Of a stretch of 64,000 nt of DNA, positions 42,467-50,388 are shown in pieces. The translations under genes and the position numbers were made by a program. Source of the stretch: Fibrobacter sp. UWB2 (GTDB taxonomy: Bacteria; Fibrobacterota; Fibrobacteria; Fibrobacterales; Fibrobacteraceae). Positions within the stretch are counted from its first letter, which is position 1, and each line of letters starts with the position of its first letter. The notes beneath the pieces are model-generated. The model did no database searches, was not told the origin of the DNA, and was given only the letters and a program-made list of their open reading frames with translations. The stretch spans positions 434,001 to 498,000 of the forward strand of contig NZ_MWQK01000001.1 of assembly GCF_002210425.1 (NCBI RefSeq), read 5' to 3'.

Positions 42467-43888
42467 ATGAGAAAAAAACTGCAAGGCAAATGGATGTGGT
42501 CTCTCACAATCGCGTTGTCGCTTGGCTTCGCCGGTTGCAACCTGTTCCACCCAACGGGTAGTCGCGACGCCGACAATGACGATGCAGCCGCACTGACTCA
42601 TGACGGTTACCTAGAGTATCAAAAGGCAAACTACGACGCCGCCCGTAATTTTTTCAGCAAGGCCATCCGAGCCGATTCCGGCTATTCCGAAGCATGGATT
42701 GGCCTCACCAAGACAGTCCTTAAAGCGCAAGAAGGTATCGATGCATTTGAGCTCGCCTCTTACGCCCAAAGCTATGAAGACGCTAACGGCAAGAAGACCA
42801 ACGGGTTCCTCGTCATGAGCGACGAAAAAGCGGACTCCATCTCGCGGGGTATCGATTCTGTCATGTTCTACCTGAACCAGTTTGTCGCCCGCGACACAAC
42901 CGACAGGACAGACAAGAAAGTTCGATTCAGCAACATCGCCGATAGCTACACTATACTCCAGCTCACCAAGGCGGCTCTCCGCGTCAGGGCCGTAAACACG
43001 CAGCTTTCAAACGTTGTCTCCGCCAACAGCTCCGGCATGATGATGGACCTCAACGTGCTGAACGATTTAGGCGATAGTCTCAAGCCGTTCCTCAATGACA
43101 TGGCCGCAGCAGCCGAAGCCATCAAGGTTGCACCAGAAGCCGCTGCCGAAATCATCAAGGCCTACCTGCCCGACTCCACCCGCCAGGATTTTGAAGATGA
43201 CGATTACGCCGAAATCTCGGTCGGACTTGCCAATACGGTCATCCAGATGAACGACAGAGCACAAACCGTTCCTGAGGATCGTGAAGACGTATTCTTCAAC
43301 TTTGGAAACGGTCGCGACGACGATGGCGACGGATGCGTTGACGAAGAAGCGCTTGACAATTACGACAACGATGGTGACGGCGAAATCGATGAAGACGTCC
43401 GTGATAGCCGTTCGATTGTCCTCGTCAAGAAGAGACCGACAAACTACCAAGAGCTCAAGGATCTTGGCCAAGATCCGACAACATACGATTTGACGAAGGC
43501 CCAGCTCGACTCCCTCAGCGTCCTCGAAAAGTACAACATCATCGATATCGACATGGACGGAAAGACGACCAAGGATGACTTGGACGAATGGGAATTCATT
43601 TACCGCGACCCCAACGAGCGCGATGAAAAGAAGAACCACAGGCTCAAGTTCACGACGACGATCAACTTCATGTACGCCGATGGTGGTATGTTCCCAGAAG
43701 ACCAGGACGACAAAATTACTGAAAAGGTCAATTCCCTCATTGAAAAGAAGGAACTTATCCGTAAGGATAAAGACATCAACAACATCAAGTACGACTGGAG
43801 AAAGCGTGCAGAGATGGTCGGCGGATGCTGGACAAATTACGATGACGAAAAGTTCCTCAAGTGGTTTGAAGGGAGAATCGTAAAATGA
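42467..43888 (+). CDS. TPR lipoprotein with calcium-loop motifs
   Basis: A 473-residue predicted lipoprotein with lipobox FAGC (Cys24). A tetratricopeptide-like segment follows (DGYLEYQKANYDAARNFFSKAIRADSGYSEAWIGL), then a long helical region, then two acidic calcium-binding-type loops (RDDDGDGCVDEE and NDNDGDGEIDED style, about 282-308) similar to thrombospondin-3 or EF-hand loops, and a third DIDMDGKTTKDD. The C-terminal part has no recognised domain. It is coupled (ATGA overlap) to the next gene, an outer-membrane barrel protein, so the two probably work together at the outer membrane. Confidence 0.72.
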   Translation: MRKKLQGKWMWSLTIALSLGFAGCNLFHPTGSRDADNDDAAALTHDGYLEYQKANYDAARNFFSKAIRADSGYSEAWIGLTKTVLKAQEGIDAFELASYAQSYEDANGKKTNGFLVMSDEKADSISRGIDSVMFYLNQFVARDTTDRTDKKVRFSNIADSYTILQLTKAALRVRAVNTQLSNVVSANSSGMMMDLNVLNDLGDSLKPFLNDMAAAAEAIKVAPEAAAEIIKAYLPDSTRQDFEDDDYAEISVGLANTVIQMNDRAQTVPEDREDVFFNFGNGRDDDGDGCVDEEALDNYDNDGDGEIDEDVRDSRSIVLVKKRPTNYQELKDLGQDPTTYDLTKAQLDSLSVLEKYNIIDIDMDGKTTKDDLDEWEFIYRDPNERDEKKNHRLKFTTTINFMYADGGMFPEDQDDKITEKVNSLIEKKELIRKDKDINNIKYDWRKRAEMVGGCWTNYDDEKFLKWFEGRIVK

Positions 43889-45156
43889 ATAAACTAACAA
43901 TACTTGCCATTCTCGCCTGCGCTTTTGGAATTGTCTCTGCTAAGTCACCAACGCATTTTTCGCTCCGTGCAGAATCTATGGGTGGCGCCCACGTCGCCGT
44001 TGTCGACGACAAGGAAGCTTTGCATTACAACTATGCAGGTTTGAGCCAGATTAACAGACTCGGCAACTTTGAAAAACGCCCAGAACAGGGTTACTACCCG
44101 CGTAACTGGATTGGCGACATGCGGCTCACCTTCGGCGGTGCAGGCGACATTTTCAAGTTCCTCACGACTTACAGCGATGTGAAGGATGTTCAGGATTTGT
44201 TCCGTGCGGCACAGAACGATGCTGACCGCATAACCGCAGATCATCCGATGCCATCTAGCAGAACTGGCGCTATTCTCGATTCCCTTATTGCAAATCCCAA
44301 ATACGTCAAGACGATTAACTCTTACGACCACAAGACGATGGAAGCAAGAGTCAAGTTCGATGCGGAATTAGCGTTCCACAACTTCGGTGCCGCCTTCTGG
44401 ATGAACGGAAGCGTTGCACCTTACGTTGATGCAGGTATCATCCTCCCCTACGTCGTTGTAGATACATTCATCATTGATGCTGTTGCGCAGATGGGTGGCG
44501 CCTACGAAATCATCCCGAATCAACTTTCTGTCGGTTTGGGCGGTAAAATCGTCAAGCGCCACAAGACCAACATGGTGACCGTTGGTCTTGCCAATTACAG
44601 TTCAATTGTAGACACCCTTAAAGATCAAGCGGGCGATGCGACTGACAACTTCTTTGATTCCAAGACATTCTCGTTTGGCATCGACTTGGGCGTACTTTAC
44701 CAGTTCAACCGCGAAATTCGCTTTGGTGCATCGCTCAGAGACATTTACTTCAAGCAGCTCGCCGGCGAAACGCTGATTCCGAATTTCACCATCGGTGCAA
44801 ATTACAGCCCGAAATTCATGAACAGCAATACAGGCTTTGGCCGCAAATTTAACGTGGCCGTAGACTTTGCCGACATGTTCAATGCCGATAGGAATTACAA
44901 GTTCTTTACGCACTTGAACTTCGGTTTTGAACTGGAACAGACACTCGCCGCAATTCCAGGCCTCAATAATGAAATTCGCTTTATCACCCTCAGGCTTGCA
45001 GGCGGTTTCAGAGGCGGTTACCCCTCTGCAGGTGTCGGGCTAGAAATACTACGCTTCTTCACGGTCGAAGCGGCCACCTGGGGCGAAGAACGCGGCTACT
45101 ACACTGGCCAGGACGAGAACCGAATCTACATGGTCCAGGCAAGCATCGGATTCTAA
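43885..45156 (+). CDS. Outer-membrane barrel protein (FadL/PorV-like)
   Basis: A 423-residue secreted protein with signal peptide MNKLTILAILACAFGIVSA. The start of the mature part, LRAESMGGAHVAVVDDKEALHYNYAGLSQI, is the pattern seen in FadL/TraF/PorV-type barrels (MGGA-VA-DD-A---NPAGL). The rest is beta-rich with GGAYEIIPNQLSVGLGGKIV, FSFGIDLGVLYQFN, IRFGASLRDIYF and a final aromatic residue (VQASIGF). Its upstream partner is the calcium-loop lipoprotein. Could be a transporter or a secretion-associated barrel; the family is not certain. Confidence 0.75.
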   Translation: MNKLTILAILACAFGIVSAKSPTHFSLRAESMGGAHVAVVDDKEALHYNYAGLSQINRLGNFEKRPEQGYYPRNWIGDMRLTFGGAGDIFKFLTTYSDVKDVQDLFRAAQNDADRITADHPMPSSRTGAILDSLIANPKYVKTINSYDHKTMEARVKFDAELAFHNFGAAFWMNGSVAPYVDAGIILPYVVVDTFIIDAVAQMGGAYEIIPNQLSVGLGGKIVKRHKTNMVTVGLANYSSIVDTLKDQAGDATDNFFDSKTFSFGIDLGVLYQFNREIRFGASLRDIYFKQLAGETLIPNFTIGANYSPKFMNSNTGFGRKFNVAVDFADMFNADRNYKFFTHLNFGFELEQTLAAIPGLNNEIRFITLRLAGGFRGGYPSAGVGLEILRFFTVEAATWGEERGYYTGQDENRIYMVQASIGF

Positions 45157-45167
45157 GTTAGACAAAG

Positions 45168-45197
45168 GTCGCGCATTGAAAAGCGCGACTTTTTTTA
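45168..45197 (+). terminator. Terminator after the lipoprotein-barrel operon
   Basis: GTCGCGC (45168-45174) / GCGCGAC (45183-45189) with an 8-base loop, then a run of seven T residues. Confidence 0.88.
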
Positions 45198-45205
45198 TGA
45201 CGAGA

Positions 45206-45230
45206 AAAGGCGGAGTTCAGCTCCGCCTTT
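45206..45230 (-). terminator. Terminator after the GH5 gene
   Basis: AAAGGCGGAG (45206-45215) / CTCCGCCTTT (45221-45230), loop TTCAG. It is a perfect 10-bp stem 23 bp from the GH5 stop; on the minus strand it ends TTTTCTCG, so the T-run is short. Confidence 0.7.
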
Positions 45231-45252
45231 GATGTATGAGGTTAGGGATGAC

Positions 45253-46680
45253 TTATTTCTTAACTTTCACGACTCTTGCCTGCGGGTTCTGCTTGCCGAG
45301 CAAGTCGTAAGTGCGGGAGGTGCGCAAGCTGCGGGACTGCACCGGACGATTACGCTTGAAAATGGAAATCGTTCCATCGTCGGTCTTGAAGTTTTCCACA
45401 TGCGTAATGCCGTTGTTCACGTAATCCGCAAGGCCATAAGCGTGACGCATGATGTTCAGGATATCCATATCAAATACGGAGCCATCCGGATCTGTTTGGC
45501 GGCGGATAATGGTCATATTGTTTTCGCCTTCGTGACCGGTATCCCAAGCAATCGGCACGACCTTGTTTTGTTTTGCAAGTTTCATCACGGCTTCGTAATA
45601 AGCGAGGCGGCCCTTGCGGTGTTTCGCATAATTGTCACCCGTCAACACGCCCACGCGGTCATTCGCACCGAACTCGCCGATAATCACAGGCACGCCCTTA
45701 TCGACAAAGTTCTTTTTCATCTTGCCAAACTGGTCCTGAATTTGTGCGCTGGTGCACTTGTCGCCCATAGCTCCCGCCCAGGCGTTGTAGCCACAGTTAT
45801 GCACGATATCCGCACCTGTCGCGAGGTCATCGCCCCAGTAGTACTGCGGGTAAACCTGCGCGCCCCAATCAACAACGTCATTCAATAGCGTGTAGGTATA
45901 AGGGTCATAGAAATGCACTTCGACCATCAGGCGGTTTGCAATCACATCCTTCGGGAGCTTGCTCACAGGCATCACTTCGCAACTGCGGTCCACACTCGTC
46001 GAAGGTCCCTGAATCACGAGCGTACGGCTAGCGTTATTGCCACCCGTTGCACGCACGGCGTCCACAAACGACTGGTGGTACGTCATCAGGATTTCGGTTT
46101 CATGCTTGTAATTGTCGTCCGTTGTCGCAGGCTCGTTTGCACTGGCGAAAAGCAAGTTTTCGTTGTAATTCTTGAAGCGGTTTGCAATCTGCGTCCAGAA
46201 ATCCTTCTGGCGGGCATTCACCTTGTCCTTTTCCTGATCGTTCAGATTGCCTTCGAGCCAGCCGTTATCCCAATGGATGTTCAAAATCGTCACAAGGCCT
46301 GCGCGCATGCAGTAATCCACTACAGTCTGCACCGAATCCATCCAGCTAGACGCAATTTCGTTCGGGCCAGCGCCCGGAACAATGTCCGCCCTGCTAGAAT
46401 CGCGAGACAAGGCGTTCGAATGGCTGTACCACGCGCACGGAATGCGAATCGTGCTGAAGCCCGCCGCCTTGACCGAATCAATGTACGCCTCAGTCGGGAA
46501 CTTGTTACCCCACCATGTCGGATTCTGAGGAACTTCCATCGTGTTCCCGATATTTATGCCAAAGCCCATCTTGGCAAACATTTCGTTTGCCGTCGGCAAA
46601 TCTGCCGCGAAGGAATTTGACGCCAATGCAAAAGAGAACGCGCTGCAAAGAGCAGCAACGCGAATGTGCTGTTTCAACAT
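45253..46680 (-). CDS. Glycoside hydrolase family 5 cellulase (endoglucanase)
   Basis: A secreted 475-residue enzyme that likely cuts beta-1,4-glucan. Signal peptide MLKQHIRVAALCSAFSFALASNSFA, then a GH5 barrel beginning MGFGINIGNTMEVPQNPTWWGN, with IRIPCAWY, acid/base Glu183 in ASANEPA, HFYDPY and nucleophile Glu336 in VIIGEFG. After the barrel ends (about 400), a short basic tail (FKRNRPVQSRSLRTSRTYDLLGKQNPQ...VVKVKK) is reminiscent of the basic C-terminal regions of Fibrobacter glycanases. The ATG at 46678-46680 fits the signal peptide; a longer frame does not. No carbohydrate-binding module is seen. Confidence 0.92.
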   Translation of the reverse strand: MLKQHIRVAALCSAFSFALASNSFAADLPTANEMFAKMGFGINIGNTMEVPQNPTWWGNKFPTEAYIDSVKAAGFSTIRIPCAWYSHSNALSRDSSRADIVPGAGPNEIASSWMDSVQTVVDYCMRAGLVTILNIHWDNGWLEGNLNDQEKDKVNARQKDFWTQIANRFKNYNENLLFASANEPATTDDNYKHETEILMTYHQSFVDAVRATGGNNASRTLVIQGPSTSVDRSCEVMPVSKLPKDVIANRLMVEVHFYDPYTYTLLNDVVDWGAQVYPQYYWGDDLATGADIVHNCGYNAWAGAMGDKCTSAQIQDQFGKMKKNFVDKGVPVIIGEFGANDRVGVLTGDNYAKHRKGRLAYYEAVMKLAKQNKVVPIAWDTGHEGENNMTIIRRQTDPDGSVFDMDILNIMRHAYGLADYVNNGITHVENFKTDDGTISIFKRNRPVQSRSLRTSRTYDLLGKQNPQARVVKVKK

Positions 46681-46824
46681 AGTTAATCCTTTGGTTCTAT
46701 GCCATTCGCGTTTTATCCCCAAACAACGAAAGATCATACACCAAACCTAAATATACATCTATGCTCAGCAAAAGCCCAAGATTTGCCGTTAAAAGCATTG
46801 ACGATTTGTCAAATGAGGTGTTAG

Positions 46825-48087
46825 CTAAGGCTCAAAGCAGGCCGGAATTTTGAGGGTTACGACTTGATTTAAAGAAAGGTCTTCTTTGGCGTACATCGCA
46901 TGGTACCTATCAAAAAGGGTCGAAGCTTTCGCAGGTTTAACCGGCTTTTTGGGGAACAGCGGATCTCTTTTAGCCTTCCCTTGTATGCATCGTAAATAAT
47001 TTATCCCACCTGTAGCGAGGTCTTTGGAAAATCGAATTTCATCACAGTGTTCTTTGATGACGTCAGAATAGCCGACAATCTCAATGGAATCTTTTTCACT
47101 TTCCTCGCCATTACATTCTTGGAAATATTCTCTAGAAAACGAAAGATGGACCTTTTCTGACTTGACAATTTCTTGTGCTGCGATCTTGCCAAAAATACGC
47201 CGAGAACGCAATTCAGGAGGAAGGTATTCGGTAAATATAGGACACGTTTGACGAACAACAAGCTGCGTTCGCACTTCTGGCGGCATCCATGCATAATATA
47301 GAATGGATTTGACTTCTTCCAAGAAATCTTTATACTCAGGATGATCAGTATCCATTGAAACATTCGTAACACGGCCACTATCGCCAAATGTAATCGTAGC
47401 ATCAACAGAAAGATTAAAGCCCTCTTTATAATATCGTTTGAAAGTTCTGTCAAGAAGCCAACGACAAGGCCTTTTCACACTATTAACAAGTCCCGTTTCA
47501 AATTCGCGTGGTGGCATCGTATCACTAAGAAATTTTCCTTCTTTTAATTCAAATGTATCAACATATATATTCACTTTCAATGCTGGTAGATTCGGTCGTG
47601 TTTTGAATTCTGCCGTTTTGCCCTCTGTAGAAACATTTCGATCTTTGAAAAAAGTATAAATAGGGGCCAGTTTTTTCATTCTGCCGTAGCCTTGCAGCGA
47701 ATACACAATTCCTTCAAACAGGGTATCCCAAGAATAAGAATTTTCATAGTAGAACAAATAATCAATCAGTTTCCCTTTTTGAAATAAGCTAACAGACAAA
47801 TTCGCTTCATCCAGATAAACGTCTTTAAGATTTCTTTCAAATTCAACATATTCTTCATCAAGCACTGCAGCCTTGGCAAATTTTTTTATTTCCTTCAAAC
47901 TATTCGTTGTGTAGGCCAAGCCCTGCGCGTTATAAACAACCATAGAATCCGCAAGCGCTAAAGATTCTTGCAAAAGTCGCGGTTTTCCAGGAATAAAATC
48001 CACAGAAACTTCATCGCGTTTCTGTTCGCAGGAGAGCAGAACGCATGCAGCGAGGACGAGGAAAAAGAATTTGTAAAAGCGATGCAT
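46825..48087 (-). CDS. DUF4419-array lipoprotein lacking the DUF4419 domain
   Basis: A 420-residue predicted lipoprotein (signal MHRFYKFFFLVLAACVLLSC, Cys20, followed by EQKRDE). About 10 residues later it joins FIPGKPRLLQESLALADSM, which in its three neighbours comes only after a DUF4419 domain of about 380 residues. The rest matches the neighbours' C-terminal region: a domain around FNLSVDATITFGDSGRVTNVSMDTDHPEYKDFLEEVKSILYYAWMPPE (shape like TonB-C/AgmX C-terminal domains), then FSKDLATGGINYLRC and the end LNQVVTLKIPACFEP. Last gene of the array, 3 bp after the next. Confidence 0.75.
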   Translation of the reverse strand: MHRFYKFFFLVLAACVLLSCEQKRDEVSVDFIPGKPRLLQESLALADSMVVYNAQGLAYTTNSLKEIKKFAKAAVLDEEYVEFERNLKDVYLDEANLSVSLFQKGKLIDYLFYYENSYSWDTLFEGIVYSLQGYGRMKKLAPIYTFFKDRNVSTEGKTAEFKTRPNLPALKVNIYVDTFELKEGKFLSDTMPPREFETGLVNSVKRPCRWLLDRTFKRYYKEGFNLSVDATITFGDSGRVTNVSMDTDHPEYKDFLEEVKSILYYAWMPPEVRTQLVVRQTCPIFTEYLPPELRSRRIFGKIAAQEIVKSEKVHLSFSREYFQECNGEESEKDSIEIVGYSDVIKEHCDEIRFSKDLATGGINYLRCIQGKAKRDPLFPKKPVKPAKASTLFDRYHAMYAKEDLSLNQVVTLKIPACFEP

Positions 48088-48090
48088 AAT

Positions 48091-50388
48091 TTATTTTTCT
48101 TCCACAAAGCAAGGCGGAATTTTGAGTTTTATAACCTGCGACAACGGAAAATTGCGAAAATTCACTGCGTAAGACAGATCAAAACTATAATTAGTAAAAA
48201 CAGGAATGATTTTATTTTTTAATCGTCGAAATCCCTTATTAAACTCATTACATCTATAATAATTTACACCACCTGTGGCAAGATCTTTTGTAAAGATAAT
48301 CTCACTGCAAAGGTTCTTTTGTGCATTTGAATAACCCACAAACTCAACAGAATCTTTTGCGGGTTGTCCATTCTGCTTACAGGCCATGCGGTATTTTCTT
48401 GAAAAGGATAAATGCAATTTCATTGATTTTATAATAAAATCGCCAACTCCGTCATTATCTATTTTGGGACTATCCCATACGTAATAAAGAGCGTCCTTAA
48501 CATCTTCTAAAAAAGCTTTGTACTTAGGACGCTTTGTATTCATAATAACATTTACAACTTGCCCATTTTCGCCATACACAAGTTTTGCATCAACCGATAA
48601 ATTAAAATCTTTTTTATAGTGCTTATAAAAGGCCTTTTTCAACAACCAAACGAAAGTCCCATCGAAATCCGGTCTTTTAAACTTGTAATAAAATTCTCCA
48701 CCAATAACGTCACCATCTTTATGTTCAAAAGAATCAACAAAGACCTCTACATCTAATTTGGGAATACTCTTATCATTTGTAAATTCATTAAACTCATCCC
48801 CCAAGGAAACAAGGCGTTCCTTAAGAAAAGTTTCCAAAGACAGAGAATCATTCAGAACCCCGATATTCTGTAAAAGAACAACATATTTTTTATTCAGCTG
48901 CTTATACAGGCTCAAATGTTCTATAATTTTTCCACTTTTATATAAGTTAATTACACAAATCGGTTCGGAGTCAGCAATTTTTTCTCTAATTTCATAAGTA
49001 TCGTATGATTCATCCGTTTCTTTTTTGAACGATGATGCAACGGCAAAGTTTTCAATTTCCTTCGGATTGTTTGTCGCATAAGCCAATCCCTGCGCATTAT
49101 AGACATCAATAGAATCCGAGATTGCCAAAGACTCGTGTAATCGCAGCGGTTTTCCAGGAATATATTTGATATTCTTTGCAATAGATTTCATATCGCACCA
49201 ACCGCAATAAGACATGAGTGCGTATCCACGAGAAGCTTTCAGCATATTTCTTGTTGTGTCGACCTGAATCCCGACGAAACCCGTATAAATTTTCAAAGGA
49301 ATTTTCTTACCATAATAAATCCAATTAACGTCAACATCCGTCAACCCCATCGGGACATCATAATAATCAACGCCTTCATTCCAATCCGTACGACGTTCTA
49401 GGTTATCACGGCCTATATAAGGATAAAATTTGGTAATCCAACCATTAACCGGATCTGTTCCGCAATCATCAGATTCAACATACTTATAGATATTTTTCCA
49501 ATGGCTTAAATTGATTTTTCCATCAAAAATATTGATAAACTCATCCAGAACAGGATTCAACTCTTTCGCCCACCATTCCAAATCCAATCGTGAAGCAAGT
49601 TTGTTAAAAGAATCCTTAAGCAAGCTCCAATCCAATTTCGTACCATTCACCTTAATTTTCGGAATTCCACAAGATTCAATCAAGGTATAAGTGTAATATT
49701 CCGACGCTACCGCCATCACCATAGAACGAGATACGTTGTAATCAATTGGATTCGTCGTCGAGAATTTAATATTCAGCGGTTCTCCAGTTTCTACAGGCAT
49801 TTTCATTTGCAGAGAATCAAACAAATCCGCAATAACGCCATGCCATTTTTCATACGTAGTATCCCACGAAAGGGAGTTATTCACGATTGCAATGGCAGTA
49901 TCTGTCCCCGGTGACACAAAGCGTTCTTTCAACGAATCACGGTTGCTTTTTACATGGAGTCGAATGCCATCCAAAATTGTAAGCCATATATCGTCAGGAT
50001 TTATTTCTATGGAATTATGATCAGCATACGCACGTTCCACCACATTTATAAAGGCCATTTCCATAGAAGACGACTCCCTAATAAAAGGACTTGTGGAATC
50101 CGAATACGCATAAAACATCTTTTTCGCATTCGTTCCTTCTTGCGAATAGCCTTTAAAATATTCAGTAAAACCACCTTGATTTACTGGAATCAATTCGCCA
50201 TTGATGGCACTGTCGTGAACGGCTGTATCTACAACCATCACGTACGCACTCGTATCACGGACAAAGCTCGCATTTTCTTTTACGAGTCTCGACGAATTTT
50301 CGGGAACATTATCACGTTTCTGTTCGCAGGAGAACAGAACGCATGCGGCAAGGACGAGGAGAAGGTATTTAGAAACGGAAATCTTCAT
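48091..50388 (-). CDS. DUF4419 domain lipoprotein (array copy 3)
   Basis: A 765-residue predicted lipoprotein (lipobox LFSC followed by EQKRDN). Residues about 30-390 are a DUF4419 domain: NPDDIWLTILDGIRLHVKSN, FSTTNPIDYNVSRSM, SCGIPKIKVNGTKLDWSLL, LDLEWWAKELNPVLDEFI and GWITKFYPYIG match the family pattern. The second half is the array's common region with YIPGKPLRLHESLAISDSI, FNLSVDAKLVYGENGQVVNVIM and ATGGVNYYRC. The ATG at 50386-50388 (MKISVSKY) is used; an ATG six codons earlier is equally open and overlaps the upstream gene more. Base composition is AT-rich. Function of DUF4419 is unknown. Confidence 0.82.
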   Translation of the reverse strand: MKISVSKYLLLVLAACVLFSCEQKRDNVPENSSRLVKENASFVRDTSAYVMVVDTAVHDSAINGELIPVNQGGFTEYFKGYSQEGTNAKKMFYAYSDSTSPFIRESSSMEMAFINVVERAYADHNSIEINPDDIWLTILDGIRLHVKSNRDSLKERFVSPGTDTAIAIVNNSLSWDTTYEKWHGVIADLFDSLQMKMPVETGEPLNIKFSTTNPIDYNVSRSMVMAVASEYYTYTLIESCGIPKIKVNGTKLDWSLLKDSFNKLASRLDLEWWAKELNPVLDEFINIFDGKINLSHWKNIYKYVESDDCGTDPVNGWITKFYPYIGRDNLERRTDWNEGVDYYDVPMGLTDVDVNWIYYGKKIPLKIYTGFVGIQVDTTRNMLKASRGYALMSYCGWCDMKSIAKNIKYIPGKPLRLHESLAISDSIDVYNAQGLAYATNNPKEIENFAVASSFKKETDESYDTYEIREKIADSEPICVINLYKSGKIIEHLSLYKQLNKKYVVLLQNIGVLNDSLSLETFLKERLVSLGDEFNEFTNDKSIPKLDVEVFVDSFEHKDGDVIGGEFYYKFKRPDFDGTFVWLLKKAFYKHYKKDFNLSVDAKLVYGENGQVVNVIMNTKRPKYKAFLEDVKDALYYVWDSPKIDNDGVGDFIIKSMKLHLSFSRKYRMACKQNGQPAKDSVEFVGYSNAQKNLCSEIIFTKDLATGGVNYYRCNEFNKGFRRLKNKIIPVFTNYSFDLSYAVNFRNFPLSQVIKLKIPPCFVEEK

